Source: Bacteriovorax stolpii (GTDB lineage: Bacteria; Bdellovibrionota; UBA2428). Taken from it: a DNA stretch of 64,000 nt. The stretch spans positions 1-64,000 of the forward strand of contig CAMCVE010000008.1 of NCBI GenBank assembly GCA_945881775.1, read 5' to 3'. This document shows positions 8,418 through 16,991 of this stretch, one piece after another (within the stretch, counting starts at the first letter, position 1; each line of letters starts with the position of its first letter). Both the position numbers and the translations under genes were made by a program. The notes under the pieces are model-generated. The model was not told the origin of the DNA and searched no databases. It worked only from the letters and a program-made list of their open reading frames with translations.

Positions 8418-9632
8418 CTATCTCCCCACAATGAATTTTTTGCTACGTGCTTTAATGTCGACTTCGCCCACTTCGATACGACGAATGACAGAATTAGAAG
8501 GGCCCATGACCTCTAAGGTCACTTGGTGTTTGCCCGCAGGAACAGGCAAGCGAAGGATTTGCAGAGACGCCGGCAGAGTCGACCACGAGCGAAGGTCCGC
8601 CTGGTCTGAAGCCATGAGCGCATAGAATGCGAGAAGCCCAAGATCATCATTCTTGGACATCTTAGCGACACCGACCCCGATCGCAGCCTTTGTCGCCAAA
8701 CCTGCCAGCTGAGCAGCCTTGAGGCGTCCAATACGATCTTCGAGATAACGAATCGAAGTGTTCGAGATGTCGAGCGTCGCTCGAAGCTCGCCACGAGCTT
8801 CGCCATCCACCACCACACGCGCTCCATAATCATCACTAGATCGGGCAACAAAACGCGGAAGAGTGCGGTCCTCATAGCGTGGCTGTTTGCGAGGACTGCG
8901 CCCCTGTTGGTAGATGAGCACCAACTCCCCCCAACCTTTCTGATCTTTTCGGATTGGAGCTTCAGGATGAGCGATGCGCCACTTGCTCTCTTCGTCGCGA
9001 AAGCCCATTTTCTGCGCAGCAAATATCAAATCCGAAGCGAGGCCCGGCAAAGTTGGGTCCAGTTCATAGGCGAATTTGTAATCGATGTAGGCCGAGTTCC
9101 ATTCTCCACTCGATTCCCAAAGCATGCCGCTGAGATAGCGTGCAAAAGGAGATTCCTCATAGTTTCGTTTGCCATCGGTGATCATGCGGTTGAGGAGTAG
9201 ATTGATTTTGCGGCATTCCACTTGCGCTTCTTCGACGTTGCCAAGGGCTGCAAAAGAAAGTGCGAGATAGACGTTGATCAGGACTTTTTCGAAATCTTCA
9301 CCCTTGTAGCCACGGGTGTTCTGCCCTGTTGCGAGCACTCCGACCTCTTCACCGATACTGGTGAAATCTTTGATTTCAGCGAGGTCCTCCGCCAACAGAA
9401 AAATGGGAATGGCCTCATTGTATTTTCCGGCATTAAAGAGAGCTGTCGCTTGGTCGAGCTTAAAGAGAAGTTGATTTGTTCCGGGCTTCTGCGCGTCCTT
9501 AGCCCAGACACTGGCAGCTTGATCCCAATCACGCTTTTCGAACGAGCGATGCCCCTCGGATCCCCAATAGCGATCCGAGGCACAGCCCGACAAAAATACT
9601 AGCAGAACACAGCAGAACCCGGCGCGGGTCAC
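8418..9632 (-). CDS. TPR lipoprotein, COG3014-like, partner of LpoB-like gene
   Basis: 404 aa starting GTG 9632, only 3 nt after the LpoB-like stop. The lipoprotein signal ends in LSGC (Cys17). After it come TPR-like helices (RSFEKRDWDQAASVWAKDAQK, LFNAGKYNEAIPIFLLAE and AYIDYKFAYELDPTLPGLASDL), then a C-terminal beta-rich part with PVPAGKHQVTLEVMGPSN. Neighbourhood and plan match the COG3014 proteins that sit beside lpoB in many Proteobacteria. A role in outer-membrane control of peptidoglycan synthesis is inferred from that pairing only; no biochemical function is known to me. Confidence 0.8.
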   Translation of the reverse strand: MTRAGFCCVLLVFLSGCASDRYWGSEGHRSFEKRDWDQAASVWAKDAQKPGTNQLLFKLDQATALFNAGKYNEAIPIFLLAEDLAEIKDFTSIGEEVGVLATGQNTRGYKGEDFEKVLINVYLALSFAALGNVEEAQVECRKINLLLNRMITDGKRNYEESPFARYLSGMLWESSGEWNSAYIDYKFAYELDPTLPGLASDLIFAAQKMGFRDEESKWRIAHPEAPIRKDQKGWGELVLIYQQGRSPRKQPRYEDRTLPRFVARSSDDYGARVVVDGEARGELRATLDISNTSIRYLEDRIGRLKAAQLAGLATKAAIGVGVAKMSKNDDLGLLAFYALMASDQADLRSWSTLPASLQILRLPVPAGKHQVTLEVMGPSNSVIRRIEVGEVDIKARSKKFIVGR

Positions 9633-9635
9633 GGA

Positions 9636-10253
9636 TCAGAGACCAACGCTCCGTTTTTTGAAGCGCTTGCGGATCGGTTTCTCGTCGGACCATTCGATGA
9701 GGCCTGTCGTGAGATTGGTGAGGTTGAGCGTCAAGCGGTAGTAAACCAGTTTGCGGCTTCCCACCTGTTGAACGTTCGAGATCAAGTCACCCGTAAGGAT
9801 GTAGTCTGCTCCGATAGCTCCTTGGCGATCCTTGCGCGTATCCTTGCGAACACGACCCGAGTCGTTCTGATACTCGATCTCACCGTCGACGGTCGAACGG
9901 TCTTCTTTATTAGAGAAGCGAACCTTGCCTGTTTTGATGAGCGAAGTGCGTAGCGAATCTGTAAGCGCCTTGGTGTCGATGTGCTCAGCAGTTTTGTTGC
10001 GCACGCCTTCAACTTGAACGACGGGTGGAACCTGCGCATCGGCGAAGACGGGATGAGTTGCCATCGAGCCGATCATGTCTTCGATAAGAAGCTTCGCATC
10101 GCTTTCGTTGAACTTATCATCGAGGAGGCGTGCCTCGTCGACATCATCGTACTCGCCTTGAGCGAATTGTCGTTGACTGCAAGATGCGAGAACCGTGAAC
10201 GCACAAAAAAGCGCAAAAACGCGGGAGACTTTGAATGGCGAAGTTTGAAGCAA
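9636..10253 (-). CDS. lpoB: LpoB-like penicillin-binding-protein activator lipoprotein
   Basis: 205 aa. The start is placed at TTG 10253 because AGGAGG lies 7 nt upstream. The track start 38 codons earlier has no support and hides the signal peptide. Lipobox LASC (Cys25). The C-terminal domain carries FADAQVPPVVQVEGVRNKTAEHIDT and the GADYILTGDLISNVQQVGSRKLVYYRLTL region typical of LpoB, the outer-membrane lipoprotein that reaches through the murein to stimulate PBP1B. It is first in a minus-strand operon with the COG3014-like lipoprotein and the HAD phosphatase. Confidence 0.85.
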   Translation of the reverse strand: MLQTSPFKVSRVFALFCAFTVLASCSQRQFAQGEYDDVDEARLLDDKFNESDAKLLIEDMIGSMATHPVFADAQVPPVVQVEGVRNKTAEHIDTKALTDSLRTSLIKTGKVRFSNKEDRSTVDGEIEYQNDSGRVRKDTRKDRQGAIGADYILTGDLISNVQQVGSRKLVYYRLTLNLTNLTTGLIEWSDEKPIRKRFKKRSVGL

Positions 10254-10389
10254 GCGGTATCCTCCTGGATAAGAAAATACTAGGCGCAGTCCATGTCGGG
10301 GGCAAGACGACGGACTGTCAGTCCGCACAATTCGTGCCGATCGGGTGCACAACCTCGAAACAAGCATGGACAGAGTGGCACATGGACAG

Positions 10390-10398
10390 CCCCCCCCC
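10390..10398. repeat. Nine-base poly-C tract upstream of mrp
   Basis: A run of nine C residues lies 22 bp before the ATG of mrp in the 167-bp gap between divergent lpoB and mrp. Such a tract in a promoter region can slip during replication and change promoter spacing. No flanking -35/-10 pair was convincing, so a regulatory role is speculative, and it could also be a sequencing-length artefact. Confidence 0.5.
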
Positions 10399-10420
10399 TC
10401 TGGGGCATGTTATAGAAACA

Positions 10421-11521
10421 ATGACACGCGTGACCGACGCCGAGTTTCGAGCCGAGATCGAGAGAGCCCTTTCTAAGATCATCGACCCCGACCTAGGTCG
10501 TGACATTGTCTCGCTCGGTTTCATCAAAAACCTCATTGTCAAAAAACAGCTTCTGGGTTCGCGAGATATCAGCTTCGAGATCGAACTCACCACTCCTGCG
10601 TGCCCGATCAAAGATCAGTTTCAGAAAGACGCTCAGCGATACGTCTCGGAGATCGCCGGGGTGGGTCGGGTCGACGTCAAAATGACAGCGCAAGTCAAAG
10701 ACCCTCGAAACAAGTCCGGTATTCCTGGCATACGCAATATTCTCGCTGTCGGTTCGGGCAAAGGAGGCGTCGGTAAGTCGACGCTCGCCGTAAACCTCGC
10801 CTACGCACTGAAACAACAAGGTGCTCGAGTAGCCCTTCTCGATGCAGACATTTACGGTCCGAGCCTCGCGCAGATGCTCGGACTCTCGCAAAGTCCCAAA
10901 GTAAAAGACGGAAAAATTCTTCCCGCCGAAGCCTTCGGAATACCCGTGATGAGCTTCGCGTTCTTTGCTCCTGTGGGCGAAGCAGTGATTTGGCGAGGAC
11001 CTCAGATCGGGAAAGCCGTCCAGCAGATGCTGCTCGACGTGAATTGGCTCGAGACTCCCTCCAATCCTGAAAAAACAGACATCGATTATCTCGTGATTGA
11101 TCTTCCCCCCGGAACCGGCGACGTGCACCTCACAATCGCGCACACTGCACCAATCACCGGAGCGATCCTCGTTTCAACACCTCAGGACATCTCACTCATC
11201 GACACTCTCCGCGGTCTCTACATGTTCGAGAAGCTCAAGATTCCTGTGCTCGGCCTCGTAGAAAACATGAGTGGCTTTGTTTGCCCTAAATGCGGCACCG
11301 TGACAGACATTTTTGGCTCGGGAGGAGCCGAAAAAAAGGCGATCGAAAAAGGCCTATCATTCCTGGGACGTATCCCCTTGCATCCCCTCGTGGTGACAAA
11401 AGGCGACCGCGGTGTCCCCCTTGTGGTCGCCGAACCTGAACACTTTATCAGCAAACTGTTCCTGGAAATATCTTCGCGAAGCGCCCAGGAATTGAGTAAA
11501 GTCACTCACAAGGAAAGCTAG
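10421..11521 (+). CDS. mrp: Mrp/NBP35-type iron-sulfur cluster carrier ATPase
   Basis: 366 aa from ATG 10421; the track extension upstream crosses the lpoB start and is rejected. N-terminal MIP18-like domain (about 5-90, RALSKIIDPDLGRDIVSLGFIK) is followed by a deviant P-loop GSGKGGVGKST, switch LLDADIYGPS, and the CPKC pair (GFVCPKCGT) that binds a bridging Fe-S cluster in the dimer. Mrp/ApbC proteins carry and transfer Fe-S clusters in the cytoplasm. It leads a plus-strand cluster with a lipase-like hydrolase and two other deviant-P-loop ATPases. Confidence 0.93.
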   Translation: MTRVTDAEFRAEIERALSKIIDPDLGRDIVSLGFIKNLIVKKQLLGSRDISFEIELTTPACPIKDQFQKDAQRYVSEIAGVGRVDVKMTAQVKDPRNKSGIPGIRNILAVGSGKGGVGKSTLAVNLAYALKQQGARVALLDADIYGPSLAQMLGLSQSPKVKDGKILPAEAFGIPVMSFAFFAPVGEAVIWRGPQIGKAVQQMLLDVNWLETPSNPEKTDIDYLVIDLPPGTGDVHLTIAHTAPITGAILVSTPQDISLIDTLRGLYMFEKLKIPVLGLVENMSGFVCPKCGTVTDIFGSGGAEKKAIEKGLSFLGRIPLHPLVVTKGDRGVPLVVAEPEHFISKLFLEISSRSAQELSKVTHKES

Positions 11522-11525
11522 AGCG

Positions 11526-12293
11526 ATGATTGTACGACTCGTCAAAGAAAGCCTGCGCACGCTCAGCGTGACGACCTACCATCCGCTGGGTTGGAGCCTA
11601 GGCTGGCTTCACAAACGACTTCGACACCAGTCCCTAAGCGAAGAAGAGCTCCGGATTGAGCACAACTGTCCGGTTCTTCTGGTGCACGGAATTTTTCATA
11701 ATTCCTCTGCATTTTACGCTATTGAGCGCATGCTCAAAAAAAATGGATTCTCGAAGCTCTCTGCACTCGAACTCTGGACAAGTCACCGAAGCATCGAGCA
11801 AATGGCCACCCAACTCAAAGAACGTGTTGAAGAACTGATTGCCGACCATCACACCAGTGGCCATGAAGGTAAAGTCCGCATGGTAGCCCACTCTCTGGGT
11901 GGAATTGTTGTGCGAACAGCTCTCCAAGACCTCAATTTTGCTCGCCGCATCGACAAGGTTATTTTCCTGGGAGTGCCCCATCAAGGAAACAACCTTTTCT
12001 TTCGACTGCGCTATCCTCGCTGCGTGAAACAGCTTTCTCCTCACTCCGACCTTATGCAGACGCTCAAGGAGCTGCCACTTCCCGGAGGCATTCAGTACTG
12101 GAATCTGCGCGGCACTCTCGACGTGGTGACACCTGCCCGCGAGACCATTTTGCCCCACATACCCAATCTCTATTTTGAAGGCGTAGGGCATGCGGGACTT
12201 TTGTCGGCCACACGCGTTCTTCAAGCGATTCTCGCAATTCTTGAAACGCCGCTATACGACGCCGACTTAAGCGGAGTAAAAGGGACTGCGTGA
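11526..12293 (+). CDS. Alpha/beta-hydrolase, lipase (PGAP1/EstA-like)
   Basis: 255 aa, starting 4 bp after mrp. Alpha/beta-hydrolase features: oxyanion HG motif in PVLLVHGIFHNSS, nucleophile elbow VAHSLGGIV (Gly-His-Ser-Leu-Gly type) and a C-terminal catalytic histidine candidate in FEGVGHAGLL. The pattern resembles bacterial triacylglycerol lipase/PGAP1-like proteins. No signal peptide, so it is expected in the cytoplasm or loosely at the membrane. A GTGA overlap couples it to the following ATPase. Substrate unknown. Confidence 0.83.
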   Translation: MIVRLVKESLRTLSVTTYHPLGWSLGWLHKRLRHQSLSEEELRIEHNCPVLLVHGIFHNSSAFYAIERMLKKNGFSKLSALELWTSHRSIEQMATQLKERVEELIADHHTSGHEGKVRMVAHSLGGIVVRTALQDLNFARRIDKVIFLGVPHQGNNLFFRLRYPRCVKQLSPHSDLMQTLKELPLPGGIQYWNLRGTLDVVTPARETILPHIPNLYFEGVGHAGLLSATRVLQAILAILETPLYDADLSGVKGTA

Positions 12294-13264
12294 GTTCCAG
12301 GCCCAAGACCCAAGTGCACATCGTGACCGGCAAAGGCGGCGTCGGAAAGTCGACCCTCTCGGCCAGTATCGCGCGCGCACTATCCGATAAGGGCGAAGGC
12401 CCCGTGCTCCTCATCGAGGTCCAGGGATCGGGTCGTTCTCTTGAACTTCTTGGTCTCGAGGATCACTTTCGCTACGAGGCACAAGCCGTCCCCGAGATGA
12501 ATAATGTCTGGGCATGCCGGATTCTACCTCGTCCCGCATTTCGTCAATATTTCAGTCTTCTGCTTGCCCTGGGACAACAAGACTCCGCTTTTGCGCAGTT
12601 CACATCAGGCCTGAGGGATCGTCTCGTCGACACAGTCCTCGACAACAAAGTCGTCTCTGCATTTGTCGATGTCTGTCCAGGTCTCGAGCCCGCTGCACTT
12701 CTAGGTAAAGTTCACTGGGAGGCAACCGAAGGATTGGCGCCGGAGATCGACCGCCCTTGGCGTCACGTTGTGATGGATGCTCCGTCGACAGGCCACGCGC
12801 TCATGCTCTTTCGTAGCACTCAGGCGCTCGTCGAAGTTTTTGGAACCGGCATCGTCTTTAAGCAAGCCTCAGACATCATGTCGCTCATGCGAGACGCCTC
12901 CACCACCCGTCTCTATGTGCTCAGCACCCCTGAAGAACTTCCGCTCAAAGAGGCCACAGATCTCGCAAGTGGGCTCGCCACAATCGGCCTCCCTCGTCCT
13001 AGATTTGTTCTCAATCGCGTGCGCCCCATGACTCAAACGGGACCTGACGCTCCTTCTGGAGAATCCCTTGAAAAATGGAATCCGCAGTGGGCTCGTGAAG
13101 CTCGACTCGAGGGGGAACGCAGCCAAGAAGAGGCCGCCTTGCTCGGCGATTTTTTAAGTCAGCATCAAATCGCAGATTTTGCGGCACGTATTCCAGAAAT
13201 TTTCGCGGCCCGCGACCCGCTCTCTCCCATCGTTTCTCTGTGTAAGGAGCTTGTTGCCAAGTGA
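12290..13264 (+). CDS. ArsA/Get3-family ATPase, first of a tandem pair
   Basis: 324 aa, GTG start overlapping the hydrolase stop (GTGA). The intact deviant Walker A TGKGGVGKSTLS near the N-terminus has the signature lysine that reaches across the dimer in ArsA, Get3 and MinD. Other family marks are the switch region HVVMDAPSTGHAL and the middle segment STQALVEVFGTGIVFKQAS. It lacks the arsenite-binding cysteine triad in an obvious form, and no arsenic genes are nearby, so arsenite export is unlikely. Targeting of membrane proteins or an unknown regulatory ATPase is more plausible. It is translationally coupled to the second copy. Confidence 0.85.
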   Translation: MSSRPKTQVHIVTGKGGVGKSTLSASIARALSDKGEGPVLLIEVQGSGRSLELLGLEDHFRYEAQAVPEMNNVWACRILPRPAFRQYFSLLLALGQQDSAFAQFTSGLRDRLVDTVLDNKVVSAFVDVCPGLEPAALLGKVHWEATEGLAPEIDRPWRHVVMDAPSTGHALMLFRSTQALVEVFGTGIVFKQASDIMSLMRDASTTRLYVLSTPEELPLKEATDLASGLATIGLPRPRFVLNRVRPMTQTGPDAPSGESLEKWNPQWAREARLEGERSQEEAALLGDFLSQHQIADFAARIPEIFAARDPLSPIVSLCKELVAK

Positions 13265-14373
13265 TTGAGTCAGACGTCCCCACAAAAGTCGACGCGCAAC
13301 TCGTGCTGGTGCTTGGATCCGGCGGCGTCGGCAAGACGAGCAACTCCGCTGCACTCGGACTTGCCCTCGCAGAGCGCGGCTTTCGCACAGCCGTGATCAC
13401 GATCGATCCCGCCAAGCGACTCGCGCAAGCGCTGGGCCTCGATTCCCTATCCAACGACCCCCAACGTGTCGTGACCCACGACAAAGGCTATCTGGATGCG
13501 CTTTGGCTTGATTCGCGTACGGCCTTTAGCGATCTCATCAAGCGTCATGTGAAGAACGAAGCACTTGCGGCTCGCGTGCTGAACAATCGTCTCTTCAATA
13601 TTATTCAAGAGCAACTGGGCGGCATCGAAGAGTACCTCAGTGTCGAGCGTCTGCTTCGACTGGGCGGATCGGGAAACTATGACGTGTGCGTTCTCGACAC
13701 GCCCCCGTCTCGACACGCACTCGACTTCATCGAGAGCCCCAGACACCTGTTGAAATTTTTTGACGACGGTATCTTAAAAATCTTCCTAAAAGACGACGAA
13801 GCACCAAGCAGTGGGTTCTTTACAAAAATTTTCCGTAGCACCAAAGGCCAAGCACTCGAGATTTTCCGTAAGTTCCTCGGCAATCGTTTCATGAGCGAGC
13901 TTTCTTCGCTGCTCGCGGAAAGCCGCCCGGTGCATCAAGCCCTCCGCGACACCGCTCTTGGCGCCGAGGCCTGGGTCAAACGCGACGACACCCGTATCTT
14001 GCTCGTCACACTACCTGAGCTCTACCCCATCGATGAGGCTCATTTGCTCGGCAAAGAGATCCTCGCACACGGCATGCACAAAGCCGATCTCCTCATTCTG
14101 AACCGTTGCCTTCCGAGCGAAATACCCGCAGATCTTGCTCCCCTGCGAGCCTCAATAGGGGAAGCCGCAACCACAGCACTCAAAGCGCAACATGAAGCGC
14201 AAATCAAACACGTCACCGAGCTCGGTGCTGCCCTCCCCGATTACGCGAGAGATTGGGTTCGAGTGCCGCGCCATTCCAGTTCTCAGCTCGATTTACCCAC
14301 CCTAAGTGCCATCGGAAAGGATATCCTCACACAATGGGAACAAAGCGGTCAGAAGCCTTTTTCAAAGAACTGA
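13261..14373 (+). CDS. ArsA/Get3-family ATPase, second of a tandem pair
   Basis: 370 aa, GTG start in a GTGA overlap with the preceding gene. ArsA/Get3 fold: Walker A GSGGVGKTSNSAALGLAL, then VITIDPAKRLAQALG, a motif typical of ArsA-like proteins, and VLDTPPSRHALDF as switch II. The first P-loop lysine found in the partner (GKGGVGK) is a serine here (GSGGVGK), so the intersubunit lysine is absent. That suggests an asymmetric heterodimer with one complete site per partner, an inference. It overlaps gshA by 40 nt. Myxobacterial and Bdellovibrio genomes carry such pairs, function undetermined. Confidence 0.85.
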   Translation: MIESDVPTKVDAQLVLVLGSGGVGKTSNSAALGLALAERGFRTAVITIDPAKRLAQALGLDSLSNDPQRVVTHDKGYLDALWLDSRTAFSDLIKRHVKNEALAARVLNNRLFNIIQEQLGGIEEYLSVERLLRLGGSGNYDVCVLDTPPSRHALDFIESPRHLLKFFDDGILKIFLKDDEAPSSGFFTKIFRSTKGQALEIFRKFLGNRFMSELSSLLAESRPVHQALRDTALGAEAWVKRDDTRILLVTLPELYPIDEAHLLGKEILAHGMHKADLLILNRCLPSEIPADLAPLRASIGEAATTALKAQHEAQIKHVTELGAALPDYARDWVRVPRHSSSQLDLPTLSAIGKDILTQWEQSGQKPFSKN

Positions 14374-15617
14374 TCACCCGGCTACCCGAGGTTTTGCAGG
14401 CACTTGCAGAGCAAACCTCGACCTGCGGCTATCCGATCTACTCCTCGATGGACATCCGCGACGCGGGTTGGAAAATTTGTTCGGTGGATGTGAATATTTT
14501 TCCCGCCGGCTTCAACCTGCTCTCCGAAACCGACCGCGATCGTGGTGCCCAGAAAATGAGACAGTTCCTCTCAGCGAAGCTCCTGCAGCCGGGCCCTTGG
14601 AATGTTACCGTCGTCCCCGAAGCTCACACCAACAACATGGGTTACCTCGACAATCTCGCCGGTATTCTTAGCCTCCTCGAAAAGGCCGATGTTCGCCCGC
14701 GACTGGCTTGGTCTGGCCCTCCGATCCCCAAAGCCTGGACGCTCAAAACCCCCAGCGGCCGTGAGCTCACCTATCTCCCTGCTGAGGAAGCCCTCAAAGG
14801 CGCCGATGCGATTCTCTTGAATCATGACCTGAGTGGAGGCTTGCCAAAGTTTCTCGAAGCAAACACGCTGCCTATTTTTCCCAACCCTTCGCTCGGATGG
14901 TACCGCCGCCGCAAGAGCCAGCACTTCGAAATCATCTCGGGACTTCTGAAGATCCTCCATAAAAAGTTTGAGTTCTTTGATCCCTGGTACTTTGAAACCC
15001 TTTCATCGACCCTCAAGGGTATCAATGTCGAAGACGGCGCCGATCGCCAGCGTCTATTTGAGGAGGCCACTCGTCTCACCAAGATCCTAAAACAGCAATA
15101 CCTCGAGCGCGGCATCGATGAAGAGCCCGCGCTGTTTATCAAAAACGACGCCGGCACTTACGGTATGGGCGTGCTCCAAATCCGCCACCCCGATGAGATC
15201 CTCGCCTGGGACCGCAGCGACAAGAACAAGATGCGCAAAGGGAAGGAGTCGGTGCCGATCTCCGACTTTATTTTGCAAGAAGCCATCCCAACGGCGCTCA
15301 ACTACCTCCGCGACCCTGCAGATCCGACGTCCCGCGTTGCGGGCGAGTCGGTCCTCTACATGATCGACGGTATTCCGATCGGCGGCTTCTTGCGTCTCCA
15401 CGAGAAGCTAGGGGCCGAGGCCCAGTGGAAGAACCTCAACCAGCCCGGGGGAGCGCTTGAGCACCTCGGAGGCATCGCAGAACCCTGCTCTCCCCGCCCC
15501 TTCCCTAAAATTCGGGGCCTTTGCCCTCGAGAAGAAATCGAGGGAAGATATCTCTATCACTTCCTCGCCAAGCTCCACGCCACAGCGGCGGGGCTCGAGG
15601 AATGTCCGCCCGTTTGA
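14334..15617 (+). CDS. gshA: Glutamate--cysteine ligase, proteobacterial GshA (TIGR02049-like)
   Basis: 427 aa. First step of glutathione synthesis: ATP-dependent joining of glutamate and cysteine. The sequence matches the Acidithiobacillus-type GshA family: AFFKELITRLPEVLQ, SMDIRDAGWKICSVDVNIFPAGFN, VTVVPEAHTNN, ALFIKNDAGTYGMGV and SVLYMIDGIPIGGF. Length is right (about 430). ATG 14334 lies inside the end of the upstream ATPase (40-nt overlap); the track start 27 codons earlier lacks support. No gshB is in the window, so the second step must be encoded elsewhere. Confidence 0.92.
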   Translation: MGTKRSEAFFKELITRLPEVLQALAEQTSTCGYPIYSSMDIRDAGWKICSVDVNIFPAGFNLLSETDRDRGAQKMRQFLSAKLLQPGPWNVTVVPEAHTNNMGYLDNLAGILSLLEKADVRPRLAWSGPPIPKAWTLKTPSGRELTYLPAEEALKGADAILLNHDLSGGLPKFLEANTLPIFPNPSLGWYRRRKSQHFEIISGLLKILHKKFEFFDPWYFETLSSTLKGINVEDGADRQRLFEEATRLTKILKQQYLERGIDEEPALFIKNDAGTYGMGVLQIRHPDEILAWDRSDKNKMRKGKESVPISDFILQEAIPTALNYLRDPADPTSRVAGESVLYMIDGIPIGGFLRLHEKLGAEAQWKNLNQPGGALEHLGGIAEPCSPRPFPKIRGLCPREEIEGRYLYHFLAKLHATAAGLEECPPV

Positions 15618-15640
15618 GGCGGATAGAGGGGCTTCACACG

Positions 15641-16201
15641 ATGACCACAACGATTTCTCCCCAAAGGCGCCGAAAGCGCCTCTTAATCGAAAAAGATTTC
15701 CAGTATCGCTTCACCTTGAAGCTGTGTCTGATCTCCGGACTCTTGTTTGCGGTCTTTACCTCAATCTCATTATTTTTCATTCGCTTGAGCTACGAAATGC
15801 TCATCCAAAGCGCGCTCATTCAAATGCCTGAAATGGTCACCAAGCTCCGCTGGGAGTTCCGTAGTCTCTCGATGGCGATGTTTGTGAACTGGGCGCTTTT
15901 TGTGGGAGCGATCTTCGTCGTCGGCGTTCTCTACACCCAGCGCATCGCAGGACCCGTCTATGCCCTACGCCGCAAGCTCCAGGATCTCTCCAAAGACCTC
16001 AATTTCCATAAGCTGAAGTTCCGGCAGAGCGACGAGTTCCACTCGCTGGAACTCTCTTACAACCGCGCCATCGAAACACTCGAGAAGCACCTCGACGGCG
16101 TTGAAGAAAGCACGCGTCGGGCGCGCGAACATCTTGTTAACGAGGCTCCGCGCGAAGCCCTTGAAGAGCTCAACAGACTCATCGAAAAACGCCTGTCTTA
16201 A
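15641..16201 (+). CDS. Small HAMP-domain membrane protein
   Basis: 186 aa from ATG 15641, with AGAGGGG about 10 nt upstream. Two membrane helices (about 26-48 and 77-101) flank a short periplasmic loop. They are followed by a HAMP-like linker (YTQRIAGPVYALRRKLQDL) and a cytoplasmic coiled coil (IETLEKHLDGVEESTRRARE). There is no kinase, cyclase or chemoreceptor output domain, so it resembles a stand-alone signal relay stump. Such proteins are common in Bdellovibrio-like genomes. Last gene before a strong terminator. Confidence 0.75.
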   Translation: MTTTISPQRRRKRLLIEKDFQYRFTLKLCLISGLLFAVFTSISLFFIRLSYEMLIQSALIQMPEMVTKLRWEFRSLSMAMFVNWALFVGAIFVVGVLYTQRIAGPVYALRRKLQDLSKDLNFHKLKFRQSDEFHSLELSYNRAIETLEKHLDGVEESTRRAREHLVNEAPREALEELNRLIEKRLS

Positions 16202-16221
16202 AAACTGATCCACGAAAAAAG

Positions 16222-16256
16222 AAAAACCCTGGGTCCTTTCGGATCCAGGGTTTTTT
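16222..16256 (+). terminator. Strong rho-independent terminator, works in both directions
   Basis: The hairpin has a 10-bp stem CCCTGGGTCC/GGATCCAGGG (one G-T pair) with a TTTC loop, an A-tract before it and six Ts after it. It ends the plus-strand mrp-to-HAMP cluster, and because of the A-tract can also stop minus-strand transcripts from the PhaR-type gene. Confidence 0.9.
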
Positions 16257-16290
16257 GTTGGAACTTGAGAGTCCCTAAGGACTCGTCGCC

Positions 16291-16941
16291 TTACGCGTTG
16301 CTGGCACGAGCTTCGAAGACTTCAATCAGCTTCTCGAGGTTCGAGAGTTGGCTGTTGAGGTTCTGAAGCTGGATGTGGGTCGCGTTCAGAGCTTCACGGC
16401 TGAGGCCGGAGTTCTGAGCCTTCTCGTCGATGGCACGACGGAGGTCTTCTGCGGCGCGCTGGGTGATCAGGAAGGCGCCACGCAAGTTTTCTTCAGGAAT
16501 GAAGCTCTTCTCGAGGTCGGCCTTAGCCTTACTCAGCACGTTGGTTCCGCTCTCTGCAGTCTTCGTGAGGAAGCCCGAGAAAGTTCCGCCGCCGACTTGG
16601 ATGATATCGCGAAGCGTACTCACGGGAATCACAGTCTTGGAGCGTTTTTGTTTTTCAAAGATAATCTGGGTGAGCGTGCTGGACGTGATGTCCTTCTTGG
16701 TGCGGTTGTCGACAACGACAACGTCTTCACCGCGCATGATCATGTCTGCAATTTCATCCAGGGTCACATAGCAGCTCTGGTGAGTATCGTAGAGTTTACG
16801 GTTCTGGTAACGCTTGATGACCTTGACGTTCGCGTTGCGAGCGTTGAGTTCAGCATTTCCCTCGTTCATGAGGCCAGCCGTCAGATTGCTGTTCACGTTA
16901 TTTTGTGCGCCTGTCACTTCCATGTTTTTCCCTTCGTTCAT
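16291..16941 (-). CDS. PhaR-type polyhydroxyalkanoate synthesis regulator
   Basis: 216 aa from ATG 16941 (AAGGGGG about 9 nt upstream; the track GTG seven codons earlier is less likely). Unstructured, Asn-rich first 38 residues precede the PHB/PHA accumulation regulator DNA-binding domain: VIKRYQNRKLYDTHQSCYVTLDEIADMI and VVVDNRTKKDITSSTLTQIIFE. The C-terminal half is helical with a leucine-rich coiled coil. In PHA producers PhaR represses phasin genes and binds PHB. No PHA synthase or phasin is in the window, so the target here is unknown. Confidence 0.87.
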   Translation of the reverse strand: MNEGKNMEVTGAQNNVNSNLTAGLMNEGNAELNARNANVKVIKRYQNRKLYDTHQSCYVTLDEIADMIMRGEDVVVVDNRTKKDITSSTLTQIIFEKQKRSKTVIPVSTLRDIIQVGGGTFSGFLTKTAESGTNVLSKAKADLEKSFIPEENLRGAFLITQRAAEDLRRAIDEKAQNSGLSREALNATHIQLQNLNSQLSNLEKLIEVFEARASNA

Positions 16942-16991
16942 TTCAGTTCCCCCTTCGATCACAATCTCGTTCGTTCCGAAGACTGTTGTCC

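Noticed and set aside
12290-14373. Arsenical pump ATPase operon
   Set aside because: No arsB, arsC, arsR or arsD neighbours and no clear cysteine triad.
16291-16941. PHA granule operon
   Set aside because: Only the regulator is present; no synthase, phasin or depolymerase gene.
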